Virus record (IMG/VR): IMGVR_UViG_3300050138_000086
Coordinates: 1 to 30,938 of that record
Origin: a virus
Strand: one strand, 5' to 3'
Length of the DNA: 30,938 nt
The translations under genes were made by a program, and so were the position numbers. Within the stretch, counting starts at the first letter, position 1. The number at the start of each line of letters is the position of its first letter. The notes under the pieces are model-generated. The model ran no database searches, was not told the DNA's origin, and saw nothing but the letters and a program-made list of their open reading frames with translations. Of this stretch, positions 14,901 to 22,604 are shown one piece after another.

Positions 14901-17145
14901 GTTCGACGTGATGATCGAGGCGATGAATCAGGGACTCGGGGATAATAGTCCGGCAGTAAAGGCGGCACAAAATATCCAGACGATCGGCACTGCGCTGCAG
15001 GGTTTCCTTTCTGATACCGCGATGCTCGCCGGAACAGGATCGTCTGCTTATGGCGCCGCGCAAAGTTCGGCGCTGAATTATGCCGTATCGCTTTTGCAGA
15101 CCGCGCCAGTTCTTACGACCGTACAGACCGCGCTTTTGACCTTGCGCGGTAACGCGCAACAATTGCAGCAGACGCTACAAGACCTCGGCATGACATCGAC
15201 GCAGGCCGCCGCTTCCATTGCGTCCGGGGTGAAGGCCGCACTCGCACAAATCTCGACGACATTCACGCAAGGTCTGCAGGCACAGATCAATACCGCACAG
15301 GGCAAGGATTATCTCAATACGACTGGGGCTCTTATTACCTCAAGCGTGAGCAATCTGAATGACGCGCAATTACTCGGGACCGATCCGAAACAAGTGGCAC
15401 TGGCGTTCCAAACGCAAGCGCAGCAGATTGTTGATAGTGCGGGATTGGTTGGAGCATCATTCCAAGACTTCATTAATCAATTTCCTCAACTCGCCGGCGT
15501 GGTGCATGTATCGACGACCGCGCTCCAGACATTGACCGCTGCCCAAACTGCGGCTCAGACGGCGCAACTAACGGCGCAGACCAACTACGATACTGCCCTT
15601 AGAGCCGAACAAACGACGGCCTTAACGGCGCAAGCGACAGCTCAGACCACTTACTATAATGCCCTTAGGACTGACCAAACGACGGCTTTGACAGCGCAGA
15701 CGACAGCGCAGACGAGATTGACAACCGCACAAACTGCGGCAGTCGCTGCAGTGCAATCTCTCGCTGATGCAACGACCCAGTTTTATTCTGGACTTCAAAC
15801 AACGATTTCAACTTATCTGCACGGCTTAAACACCGGATCATCATCCCTATCGCCACAAGCTGCGCTCACGGCCGCTCAGTCTGATTATAATGCGCAACTC
15901 ACTTTGGCGCAGAGTGGTGACCGAACTGCGCTCGGAAGCATTACAACATACTCAACAGATCTGTTGACTGCAGCAAAGAATTACTTTGCCTCGTCGAGCG
16001 GATATCAAACAATCTTGGACAAGGTGGAAACGGAATTAACGGCACTGCCTGCTTTAGCGCAGCTGGCCGATCCGATTGTAGCGCAGCTACAGCAAGCCAA
16101 TGCCTTTCTTGCGCAGAATAATATGCTGACCGTAACTGGCAACACTAATACGTCCACTGGGAACACTATTGCATCAACACAAGCAGAACTTATTTCCGCG
16201 CAGAACGCAATGGTGGGTGTAAACAATGCTCTAGCGGTCGCCAATAATGCTCTAACCGCAAATGGTCTTTCGCTCACCGTAAGCACCAATGCGACCTTAG
16301 ATGCGCAGACTGCATGGTCCGCTGCGAACGCGTCTCTTCTTGCAGCTAATAATGCCCTGACGGCGAATGGGCTGTCTCTCACTTCGACTACCAATGCAGT
16401 GTTGGATGCGCAGAATGCTTTGGTGACCGCGAATAACGCCCTGACAATTGCCAACAATGCTCTGGCTACAGCGGGAAACACTTCTACTGCTGACTCAGCC
16501 GCAAGCCTTAGCGCATTGCAGGCATTGCAGACTGCAACGACACAATCGTCAGTAAATATTTCAGCTTCGGTGACGCAGCTCGGGGCGCAAGGTGCATTCG
16601 TCGCTGACACGCAGGGAAGTCAATATTTTGGGCCGATGAATCAATATCTAGCCCAGATTGCAGCCAATACATTACTGAGTGGGTCACCCGCATCTGCGCC
16701 AAGCAGCAAATTCGTATGGTACAATCCTTTCACTTGGTTCCATGAAGGAGGCATTGTTGGTGGCTATGCCCCTGGCGGCATCGTCGGCAACGGGCTCTAC
16801 AATATCGACAGTGTGCGAGCTCGCTACGCTGGCGGCGGGGATATCCTGCTTGGGGGTGGCGAGGCGGTGACGCGGGCGACATCGGTCAATCCGATGACGA
16901 TGCCGATGCTCGATCATATCAACCGCAATGGGTCTCTTCCGTCAAATGACAATGGCAAGAATTTTCAGGATCTCGGCAGCACGCTCGTTCGCGCGATGGC
17001 CGGTGTGTCGATGGCCGAAACAGGCGCCATGCGGGATAACATCGATGCGCTGCGCTCGGATATTCAGCAGCTTGCGGCTGCAATGAAGACTGACAAGACC
17101 AGGCCGCGGGTTCCCGGCACATCGACTATGGTGCGGGCTGCGTAG
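11938..17145 (+). CDS. Tape measure protein
   Basis: The longest gene, 1735 residues, sets tail length and forms the core that is released during DNA injection. It begins with coiled-coil-type Ala/Gln/Asp repeats, then a long hydrophobic block (about residues 130-185) and a second one (about 765-895) typical of tape measures that interact with membranes. The C-terminus has the family ending with FVWYNPFTWFHEGGIVGG, APGGIVGNG and a coiled segment. Two internal repeat blocks lie near residues 1210-1260 and 1435-1505. By the usual relation of about 0.15 nm per residue, the tail could be near 260 nm; that is inference. Stretches near 12240-13500 look more AT-rich and may be exchanged segments. 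Confidence 0.95.
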   Translation: MASEQIVTELTIDSSGAQRGQADYVSTLNASEQAINKLLAANDKYQLALTNQQRTMDLQVQATKQVTAANSDLSRSMSAANDNVQSAGKGFLSAGVDFATATNHLKLAALGAYALVPAFRSFVNSEIGPGIKLITTTIGTIAPTAAAAGGAITSALMPALAFLSAIAIPVAIGAAAIVLFGKAVSDGADRIKELNDVNNEAAKLMTNTTFWQQQKKGAEDMGISVENLTAMFTKFNEISQPKLGGSDLQKSVDALTAAGNFQGNSGVAELKAATDLQSRWTAITDLITEAINKGERLAALDIAAKFMPPGVLVRQKQSNDLLDQLRDKATEAAAPFDLIAVAVGVSLQSRLDAAKKTIADFKVPMLDLTSLGLVIWGQWINIVETFASALGWVDKLIEKIGNGFKDGPPILFTSDQVSIGALILMVWGGIVGYIQQIPNLIPDNVMSGFRVISQGIKDVWDGIVAGIAWVRDHTPSLPGGTPGKDYSSLAPTEVPGVSLVQVPPSLAALDQTIVDYNDINKALDLMAKNTKAVAVIQGTANASLKDTSQPIVAGINAERDAFDKAVVSIEKHIGALAAESLTIGQSVGAIAGMKTEFQLLEAAKEADKEATDAQKTTWDQQIAAYTTLRATMSSKQALDQSGIELTDAQRAAFLRLPPAIDASTQSYEKLKVASQISFDRQTALLSPQDVQIAQQLKGIYGNDIPAALNSSEAAQIRFNTALKDVGTQAGTFASGFALDLSHGVQIMTALQTATQKLADTLIDMAAKQLMSTFLSGAAPSLLSGASSTATQTAGATSAATILTTAGASVAASFVSGATAAASILGIAAPAAGGELAAGGAAAGVATESGGILAGITTALGGTTAGAALVAGGMAVAAALEGPLGIMLVLAAAAVGFSFIESKQQKYDQAEQAFQQAQDSWAKMAIAVAAWTATMQGNVVGTLGSSLASATAQAQTYADAAHAAGRSSDQLQASLETFAVAAATKFVGSFDVMIEAMNQGLGDNSPAVKAAQNIQTIGTALQGFLSDTAMLAGTGSSAYGAAQSSALNYAVSLLQTAPVLTTVQTALLTLRGNAQQLQQTLQDLGMTSTQAAASIASGVKAALAQISTTFTQGLQAQINTAQGKDYLNTTGALITSSVSNLNDAQLLGTDPKQVALAFQTQAQQIVDSAGLVGASFQDFINQFPQLAGVVHVSTTALQTLTAAQTAAQTAQLTAQTNYDTALRAEQTTALTAQATAQTTYYNALRTDQTTALTAQTTAQTRLTTAQTAAVAAVQSLADATTQFYSGLQTTISTYLHGLNTGSSSLSPQAALTAAQSDYNAQLTLAQSGDRTALGSITTYSTDLLTAAKNYFASSSGYQTILDKVETELTALPALAQLADPIVAQLQQANAFLAQNNMLTVTGNTNTSTGNTIASTQAELISAQNAMVGVNNALAVANNALTANGLSLTVSTNATLDAQTAWSAANASLLAANNALTANGLSLTSTTNAVLDAQNALVTANNALTIANNALATAGNTSTADSAASLSALQALQTATTQSSVNISASVTQLGAQGAFVADTQGSQYFGPMNQYLAQIAANTLLSGSPASAPSSKFVWYNPFTWFHEGGIVGGYAPGGIVGNGLYNIDSVRARYAGGGDILLGGGEAVTRATSVNPMTMPMLDHINRNGSLPSNDNGKNFQDLGSTLVRAMAGVSMAETGAMRDNIDALRSDIQQLAAAMKTDKTRPRVPGTSTMVRAA
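15577..15708 (+). repeat. Two 66-bp (22-residue) tandem repeats in the tape measure
   Basis: Residues encoded at 15577-15642 (QTNYDTALRAEQTTALTAQA...) are repeated with a few changes at 15643-15708 (QTTYYNALRTDQTTALTAQT...). The Gln/Thr/Ala composition suggests helical repeats. Such length-changing repeats are common in tape measures. Confidence 0.8.
16243..16452 (+). repeat. Two 105-bp (35-residue) tandem repeats in the tape measure
   Basis: Both units, 16243-16347 and 16348-16452, begin NNALTANGLSLT and continue with TNAxLDAQ and AN-rich helical segments. The similarity is clear at protein level and moderate at DNA level, so the duplication is older than the one at the left end of the window. 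Confidence 0.8.
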
Positions 17146-17229
17146 TTCGTTTTACCTTTTGAAAATTGAATCTCAATAACCCGCCAAGCCCATCAGCTAG
17201 GCGATCACCCTTAACCGGAGGCCACGTCT

Positions 17230-17658
17230 ATGGGCATCAGCGACACCACACGAAACAACATTCTCAAGCTGATCTTCAACGCTGTGAATTGGGCGAATGT
17301 CGCCGATAACGCCGCTGGAACGCCAGCGACGAATTTTTATCTCGCGCTGCACACCGCTGACCTCGGCAGCGCTGGTTTACAGAACACGAGCGAAGCCGCC
17401 TATACGGGTTATGCCCGCATTGCCTCGCCAAGAAACTCCGGCGAGTGGACCGTCACCGGAAACGTTGTGGCCAACACCACTGAAATGTCGTTCCCAATCG
17501 CCTCTGCTGGGTCTGAGACTGAAACCTTCGGCTCAATCGGTATGCTGGCAAGCGGCGCCGGAATTGTACTTATATCCGGTGCGATATCCCCGACCATCGT
17601 CGTTGTCGCCGGGGTTACTCCAATCTTCACGTTGGCCTCCACCATAACGATTACCTGA
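17230..17658 (+). CDS. Tail-associated phage protein of the LALHTADLG type
   Basis: A 142-residue protein starting behind ACCGGAGG. It has the order NNILKLIFNAVNWANVAD, FYLALHTADLGS, YTGYARIASPR, EWTVTGNVVANTTEMSF and a final GVTPIFTLASTITIT. This pattern recurs in many tailed phages as a beta-rich protein near tail tip or fiber genes. The function is not known; a distal tail role is inferred from its place directly after the tape measure. Translation may be coupled with the next gene, which begins two bases after the stop. Confidence 0.78.
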   Translation: MGISDTTRNNILKLIFNAVNWANVADNAAGTPATNFYLALHTADLGSAGLQNTSEAAYTGYARIASPRNSGEWTVTGNVVANTTEMSFPIASAGSETETFGSIGMLASGAGIVLISGAISPTIVVVAGVTPIFTLASTITIT

Positions 17659-17660
17659 TC

Positions 17661-18008
17661 ATGGTGAAGACGGTCACGTTTTACGTCGGGTTGGCGCGGC
17701 GATCCCATGAAATTGAGATCAGGGGTTACAAACGTCAGCCCTTGATCTTGACTCTTGATGCCACAGCAACGAGTTATGCGAACGCAGCCCCGATTGATTT
17801 TGGATGTCCATTTCGGTCGTGGGGCCTGATCGATGGGCTGGCATTGAGCACGTCGATGCAGGGTCCGGTCGTGGCTATCAGCCCATTGTTGATTCCGATG
17901 TTCGCCAAGGCCGGTATTTGGTTTAGTTTTGCAGTGGGCGCTATAACCATGAACATCAAATCGATTGACACCATCCCGAATCGTCGGCCGGTATCACTCG
18001 CATCTTGA
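17661..18008 (+). CDS. Hypothetical tail-region protein
   Basis: This 115-residue product was not recognised. It is moderately hydrophobic with predicted strands (TVTFYVGLARRSHEIEI, PLILTLDATATSY) and a hydrophobic stretch MFAKAGIWFSFAVGAITMNI near residue 80. No signal peptide is apparent. Position between two tail-associated genes and compact spacing suggest a virion or tail assembly role, with no direct evidence. Confidence 0.65.
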   Translation: MVKTVTFYVGLARRSHEIEIRGYKRQPLILTLDATATSYANAAPIDFGCPFRSWGLIDGLALSTSMQGPVVAISPLLIPMFAKAGIWFSFAVGAITMNIKSIDTIPNRRPVSLAS

Positions 18009-18056
18009 TGTTCTTCTCATCGCAGCACGGAGCTCATGCTGAAAGGCCGATGATCT

Positions 18057-18794
18057 ATGTTTAGCATCGGTCCATTTAGCAAATATCCGTTCAGCGATGA
18101 CGGAAATAGAGCAGGTCCGATCTGGACCGTTTCCGCCGCTGGCACCGCGACCTTCAAGGGATCGAGCGGGGCAGTCTGGTCAACGGCTGGTGTTGGCACC
18201 GCAACCTTCAAAGGTTCGCGCGGCGCGGTCTGGTCAACGGCTGGTATTGGCACCGCAACCTTCAAAGGAGCAAAGGGAGGTAAGTGGACTGCCTCCGGGT
18301 CGGGGGTAACTAACTGGATCGCTGCACCGGGAGGTAAGTGGACTGCCTCCGGCGTTGGCAGCGCGACATGGTTTGGCTCGCGCGCACCAGCATGGCACGC
18401 ATCCGGTGTCGGTACTGTAACGTGGTTTGGTTCACGCGGCGCGGTCTGGTCCGCATCCGGTATTGGTGCAACGCATTGGTTAGCCTCACGCGGCGCAATC
18501 TGGTCAGTATCAGGCATTGGCACGGCGACCTTCAAAGGGTCGCGCGCCGCAATTTGGTCGGCTACGGGCGCTGGCGCTTTCGTATTCAAGGGCAGTAATG
18601 GCGGCAAGTTCACTGCTTCTGGTGCTGGCGCAACGCATTGGTTCGGCGCAGCTGGACCATATTGGCATTGCGGTGGAGTGGGATCGATATTGTTTGGAGG
18701 CTCAACCGTTTGGGATCAAACGCTGGAAGACCCCGACGCGATGATTGTCTACACCGCCGAAATTGAGACGTGGACTTTGACGGATAGAGCATGA
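18057..18794 (+). CDS. 18-residue-repeat tail protein (probable beta-solenoid)
   Basis: A 245-residue protein made mostly of ten 18-residue units from residue 29 to 208. Each has the pattern G-x-x-x-[FW]-x-x-x-x-G-x-x-W-x-x-x-G-[VIA], for example GTATFKGSRGAVWSTAGI. The strict spacing and periodic aromatic residues point to a stacked beta-solenoid or Trp-rich spine, which is inference. A distinct header, MFSIGPFSKYPFSDDG, precedes the array, and a unique tail (VYTAEIETWTLTDRA) follows it. The same header and one or two units open the hub gene at 20165. Trp content is very high. A role in tail tip, side fibers or virion decoration is likely, but no family was recognised. Confidence 0.8.
   Translation: MFSIGPFSKYPFSDDGNRAGPIWTVSAAGTATFKGSSGAVWSTAGVGTATFKGSRGAVWSTAGIGTATFKGAKGGKWTASGSGVTNWIAAPGGKWTASGVGSATWFGSRAPAWHASGVGTVTWFGSRGAVWSASGIGATHWLASRGAIWSVSGIGTATFKGSRAAIWSATGAGAFVFKGSNGGKFTASGAGATHWFGAAGPYWHCGGVGSILFGGSTVWDQTLEDPDAMIVYTAEIETWTLTDRA
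18141..18680 (+). repeat. Ten tandem 54-bp repeats in the beta-solenoid gene
   Basis: Ten in-frame 54-bp units are contiguous and without length variation. The first units (GCACCGCGACCTTCAAGG and similar) are close to each other at DNA level while central units diverge, suggesting recent expansion at both ends. Unlike a CRISPR array, there are no unique spacers and the whole stretch is coding. Confidence 0.9.
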
Positions 18795-18797
18795 CGC

Positions 18798-20087
18798 ATG
18801 GCTGACAGCGACATTACTCTTTCGGTTCCTGTCGTGACCCCCGCAGTTGGTCATAACGACATCGCCTGGACAGTAACCGATCCGCATTGGAACGGACTTA
18901 TTTATCTCTCGCTCGATCTAGTCGAAGTGTGGGCATCGAGTAGCAATGATCGAAGCACGGCCGCAAGGGTTGCCAATGGTAGCCTGACCGGCACTGTACA
19001 CTATGGCGTTCAAGAGGAAGCCACTCTTTATTATTGGGCCAGGCCGAAGAATAATTCAGGACAATATGGGGAGTGGAGTCCGGTAGGTTCGACCGCAGGG
19101 GTAGCCTGTACTGCAAGAGGAATGACTGGTCTTGCGGTAGGGATGGAGAACGGTCAGATCACCGCAACGGTTGCATCAAACGCCCTCACCATTGCAATCA
19201 AGACCGCAGCCGGGAGCGATCCAAGTCCTAGCAATCCAGTGTTCATGGCGTTTCGGAATGCCAACCTCACGGGTGGCAGTTATCAGGTTCGGGCGATCAC
19301 CGCGGCATTATCGTTAGTGGTGTCGCCAGGATCAACGCTTGGGGTTAGGGCTGGTTGGCCATTCCGATTATGGGTCGTGCTGTTCGATGATGCCGGCACG
19401 CTGCGGCTCGGCGTTGTTCTTGCGACCGGAGTAAGCTCGGTTTATTGGCTTGTGGACACTGCGCTTGGCTCTTCCACGGCAGAAGGTGGCGTGGGAGGTG
19501 CTGATAGCGAAGCCACCATCTATAGTGGAACGGCAGTAACAGCGAAACCGTTCCGAATTCTCGGCACATTGGATTATGTAGGAGGTCTTGCGGCTGCAGG
19601 AACATGGTCGATCGCACCACCTGTAATAGCCCTATTTGGCATTGGCTCTTATCACCCCGGTGCGATCGTAGCGTCCGGCAAAGAGATGATCCGTGGTGGA
19701 ATCACTACCACTAATCTGTTCCCAATCACAGGTTCCATACCGACCACAGCGGATGGTATTGAAATCTATGCTCTGACTATCGTTCTCACTTCGCCCATTA
19801 ACAAAATCGAAATCGAATTCTATTTTAATTTATTTCACAGCGTCGGCAGTCCGGTTTCGATTGCGGTGTTTCGAAATTCTGAAGTCAATGCCATCGCTGT
19901 CGTCTGTGGAATTGCAAACACCGCGACATCGATGATGTTAAGTTTTGTCGACAATCCGAACGCGGGATCTGTCACCTATAGGTTTCGCGGCGGCGGCAGC
20001 TTAGCTGGGACGTTCTATGCGGGATCGCCCACGCTCTATGGCGGAATACTGGCAAATTATATAAGCGCCAAAGAAATCGTAGCATGA
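18798..20087 (+). CDS. Tail tip/fiber protein with beta-domain C-terminus
   Basis: This 429-residue protein starts 3 bases after the previous stop. Residues 1-105 look like an Ig/Fn3-type fold (AWTVTDPHWNGLIYL..., TLYYWARPKNNSGQYGEWSP). The middle has ITATVASNALTIAIKTAAGS, DPSPSNPVFMAFRNAN, LVVSPGSTLGV, RLWVVLFDDAGTLRLGV, a recurring phage tail-fiber domain. The C-terminus has IEIYALTIVLTSPINKIEIE and SVTYRFRGGGSLAG, as in small trimeric adsorption domains. A receptor-contact or tail-fiber role is therefore likely. The receptor is unknown. Confidence 0.8.
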   Translation: MADSDITLSVPVVTPAVGHNDIAWTVTDPHWNGLIYLSLDLVEVWASSSNDRSTAARVANGSLTGTVHYGVQEEATLYYWARPKNNSGQYGEWSPVGSTAGVACTARGMTGLAVGMENGQITATVASNALTIAIKTAAGSDPSPSNPVFMAFRNANLTGGSYQVRAITAALSLVVSPGSTLGVRAGWPFRLWVVLFDDAGTLRLGVVLATGVSSVYWLVDTALGSSTAEGGVGGADSEATIYSGTAVTAKPFRILGTLDYVGGLAAAGTWSIAPPVIALFGIGSYHPGAIVASGKEMIRGGITTTNLFPITGSIPTTADGIEIYALTIVLTSPINKIEIEFYFNLFHSVGSPVSIAVFRNSEVNAIAVVCGIANTATSMMLSFVDNPNAGSVTYRFRGGGSLAGTFYAGSPTLYGGILANYISAKEIVA

Positions 20088-20164
20088 GCAATCGCATGGT
20101 TGCTGGATACTTGCGATCTCGTTGCCGGAGGCATTGGCTTCGCTAAACTGGAAGATGACGATTC

Positions 20165-20326
20165 ATGTTTAGCATCGGCCCCTTTAGCAGATACCCGTTC
20201 AGCGATGACGGAAGTCGATTACCTCTCGGTAGTGCGCTTTGGATTGCAGTTGGCGTCGGCACAGTTACTTTCAAAGGAACACCCGGCGACGGCTGGCATG
20301 CGGTTGGCGTCGGCACAGCGGCCTTC
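20165..20326 (+). repeat. Copy of the MFSIGPFS header and 18-residue repeat at the start of the hub gene
   Basis: Bases 20165-20214 match 18057-18106 closely: both start ATGTTTAGCATCGG and then run TTCAGCGATGACGGAA. The protein header is MFSIGPFSRYPFSDDG. One full 18-residue unit (GTVTFKGTPGDGWHAVGV) and part of another follow. This shows a module duplicated between two genes two kilobases apart. Confidence 0.85.
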
Positions 20327-21826
20327 AGTGGCCGCGGCGGTGCCTTAAAACTCTACGCGGCGACAAACCAGTTTGCTACTTTGCCAACAGATATTTTGCC
20401 TAGCCAACCATTTCGCGGAACGTTGGGAAGCTATTCCTTCCAACGTTCGATCCTCGGCACCGAGATCGGAAAATTTACTGCGGGCAGCGGGACTCTAGTG
20501 ATTTCGAACGTCGATGCGTTTTATGATTTTCTGCCGCAATATTATACGGTTGATGCGCGCCAGATTGTGCTGCGCGTGACGCGGAAAGACGGCTCCTACA
20601 ACGATGCTTTTCCATTTGCAAAGATTACATCGACCGGGTTGAATGTAGACACCACAAGCGTAACAATCACGCTGTGCGATTACGGCTACAAACTCACCGT
20701 ACCGATGCAGCCAAATTTGTACGGAGGTACAGGTGGGGCGGATGGTGGGGCCGATCTAGCTGGTAAGACAATCCCGATGGTGTTCGGGGTTGCTCTTAAT
20801 ATTTCGCCGCCGCTCGTGGTTTCTAATTTATTGATCTATCAGGTCAATGACGGATCACTTCAAGATATTAACGCCGTCTACGATTATGGTGTGCCGCTAA
20901 CTTTCGAAGCGGACTATGCGACCTACGCCTTGCTCGCGGCGGCAACGGTAGCCCCAGGGAATTTTGCGACCTGCTTGGCACAGGGTTATTTTAGGCTCGG
21001 CAGTACGCCGTCAGGAACGATCACGGCCGATGTCGATGGAGATAATTCGGACGGCTATGTGGTGACGACGGCGGACATCGTTCGCTGGGCTGTTCGTAGG
21101 CGGACAGTTCTTATCGATCCTGATGATCTCTACGTTCCGTCATTTACTGCGTTGAATTCCGCACAGCCGGCTCCGATCAACTACTGGATCGGCCCAAATG
21201 ATTCACTGATGGTCTCCGACTTCATCTCAAATATCATGGGCGGCATTGGAGGGTGGGGAGGGCTTCGCCGCGACGGAACGTTTGAGGTTAGGATATTCGA
21301 GGCTCCGGCTGGTGATCCGATAGCACGCTTTAATCGCAGAGATATTTTGGGAAACGATATTGTTCGTGAGCAATTGCCATCCGCCTATCTGCCTCCACCA
21401 TGGCGCTGGCGCGTACCCTATCAGCAGTCATGGACGGTGCAGACAAACTTGGTGGGGGGTGCAAGCGATACACAGCGGGCCTTTGTCGCACAACCCTATC
21501 GATTGGCGGGATCGTGGGACGCATCAATCAAGGCCGACCATCCATTTGCTCAAGACCCGGCTCCGATTCAGGCATATTTTTCGTTTCACTCTGATGCAGT
21601 AGCGGAGGCATCACGTCGTCTTGATCTATTCAAGTCATCGCACAAGATTTACACCGCAACACTACCGCGCCGCGCGCTTCGGCTTAATCTTGGCGATGTC
21701 ATTGAAATCACGCATGAGCGACTTGATCTGGCTCAAGGCCGCTTAATGGCGGTCGTCGAGATCAACGAAGGCGTTACCTTCGGTCCCGGTCAACTCGATA
21801 CGGTCACGGTGAAAGCCTATGGCTAA
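20165..21826 (+). CDS. Tail hub / tip attachment protein (gpJ-like)
   Basis: A 553-residue protein. It opens with the header and one or two 18-residue repeats found in the gene at 18057 (residues 1-60). Next is a central region, beginning LYAATNQF and continuing through SFQRSILGTEIGKF, VLRVTRKDGSYNDAF, DYGYKLTVPM and PMVFGVALNISPPLV, that fits a phage tail tip or baseplate hub. The later part carries IGPNDSLMVSDFISNIMGGIGGW, RRDGTFEVRIFEAP and, near the end, LRLNLGDVIEITHERLDL, a hub-domain pattern. ATG 20165 is preceded by GGAAGA. It probably links the tail tube to adsorption proteins. The N-terminal repeat addition is unusual for a hub. Confidence 0.85.
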   Translation: MFSIGPFSRYPFSDDGSRLPLGSALWIAVGVGTVTFKGTPGDGWHAVGVGTAAFSGRGGALKLYAATNQFATLPTDILPSQPFRGTLGSYSFQRSILGTEIGKFTAGSGTLVISNVDAFYDFLPQYYTVDARQIVLRVTRKDGSYNDAFPFAKITSTGLNVDTTSVTITLCDYGYKLTVPMQPNLYGGTGGADGGADLAGKTIPMVFGVALNISPPLVVSNLLIYQVNDGSLQDINAVYDYGVPLTFEADYATYALLAAATVAPGNFATCLAQGYFRLGSTPSGTITADVDGDNSDGYVVTTADIVRWAVRRRTVLIDPDDLYVPSFTALNSAQPAPINYWIGPNDSLMVSDFISNIMGGIGGWGGLRRDGTFEVRIFEAPAGDPIARFNRRDILGNDIVREQLPSAYLPPPWRWRVPYQQSWTVQTNLVGGASDTQRAFVAQPYRLAGSWDASIKADHPFAQDPAPIQAYFSFHSDAVAEASRRLDLFKSSHKIYTATLPRRALRLNLGDVIEITHERLDLAQGRLMAVVEINEGVTFGPGQLDTVTVKAYG

Positions 21827-22604
21827 TGCCGCAATCGTAATCAACAATTTAGCCGACGTCGGGACAATAGGTGCGTCGAGCGCGGTAGTGACTATGTCGA
21901 CGGCTAATCTGTTGACGCCGCACGTCTCCGAACGCTGGCGCAGTCAGTTAGGAACGGCATGGTTTGTGCTCGATCTCGGTTCATCTCAGTCCGTTGATAC
22001 CGTGATGCTTCGAGGAATGACGCTTGGTGCGTCTAGCACGGCGCGGGTGCGGTTATCTTCGAGCGACAGCACGGGCGCTGCTGGTGATGTTTCAGACAGT
22101 GGATCGTTGACCTCGGGAGCATCCACTTATTTCGATCTGGATTATGGCGCGCTGGTCTATCTGTTATCAGCACCAGCGAACTGCCGCTATGTTCGCATCG
22201 ATCTCACTGATCCGGATGCGGCTTACGTCGAAGCGGGCGCATTGCTTGCGGGTCTGCGCGAGCAATTCGATGTTAATTTTTCGGTTGGTTCCGGGATCAC
22301 CACGATTGATCGCAGTCGCAAGGCATCGAGTTCCGGCGGACAAACGCTAACCTGGAACGACAATCAGTATCGCCAGATCGCCTTGACGTTTGATTGGATC
22401 AACGCGACACAGCGCTATGGCGTGCTTGAGCGCATGTTGCGGGTCAATGGCACACATAAGAACGTGCTTCTGATCACTGATCTCGCCAGCACCAATCTCG
22501 CTCGGGATTCCATCTTCGGTTTGGTTTCTAGCCAGACCCCGGTTGCTTATCTGGCCTTACCCGATCTATTCAGCCAACAACTCACAATTGACGAGAGGCT
22601 CTAA
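21819..22604 (+). CDS. Distal tail protein with discoidin-like domain
   Basis: The 261-residue product starts inside the end of the hub gene (8-base overlap). Residues about 15-140 have the pattern RWRSQLGTAWFVLDLGSSQSVDTVMLRG, followed by CRYVRIDLTDPDA, as seen in discoidin (F5/8 type C) folds that bind carbohydrate or act structurally. The C-terminal part (QLTIDERL ending; IALTFDWINATQRYGVLERM) resembles phage distal tail proteins of rhizobial siphophages. A structural or carbohydrate-contact role is plausible. The stop overlaps the next start (TAATG), so translation is coupled. Confidence 0.75.
   Translation: MANAAIVINNLADVGTIGASSAVVTMSTANLLTPHVSERWRSQLGTAWFVLDLGSSQSVDTVMLRGMTLGASSTARVRLSSSDSTGAAGDVSDSGSLTSGASTYFDLDYGALVYLLSAPANCRYVRIDLTDPDAAYVEAGALLAGLREQFDVNFSVGSGITTIDRSRKASSSGGQTLTWNDNQYRQIALTFDWINATQRYGVLERMLRVNGTHKNVLLITDLASTNLARDSIFGLVSSQTPVAYLALPDLFSQQLTIDERL

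Noticed and set aside
16005-16610. Minus-strand 201-residue frame inside the tape measure gene
   Set aside because: It is the antisense of Ala/Asn repeats in the tape measure and lacks any motif.
18017-18613. Minus-strand 198-residue Pro/Ala-repeat frame
   Set aside because: It is the mirror of the 54-bp repeats on the plus strand; the plus-strand version has the header, spacing and neighbour support.
18141-18680. CRISPR-like regular repeat array
   Set aside because: The 54-bp units are contiguous, coding and without spacers.
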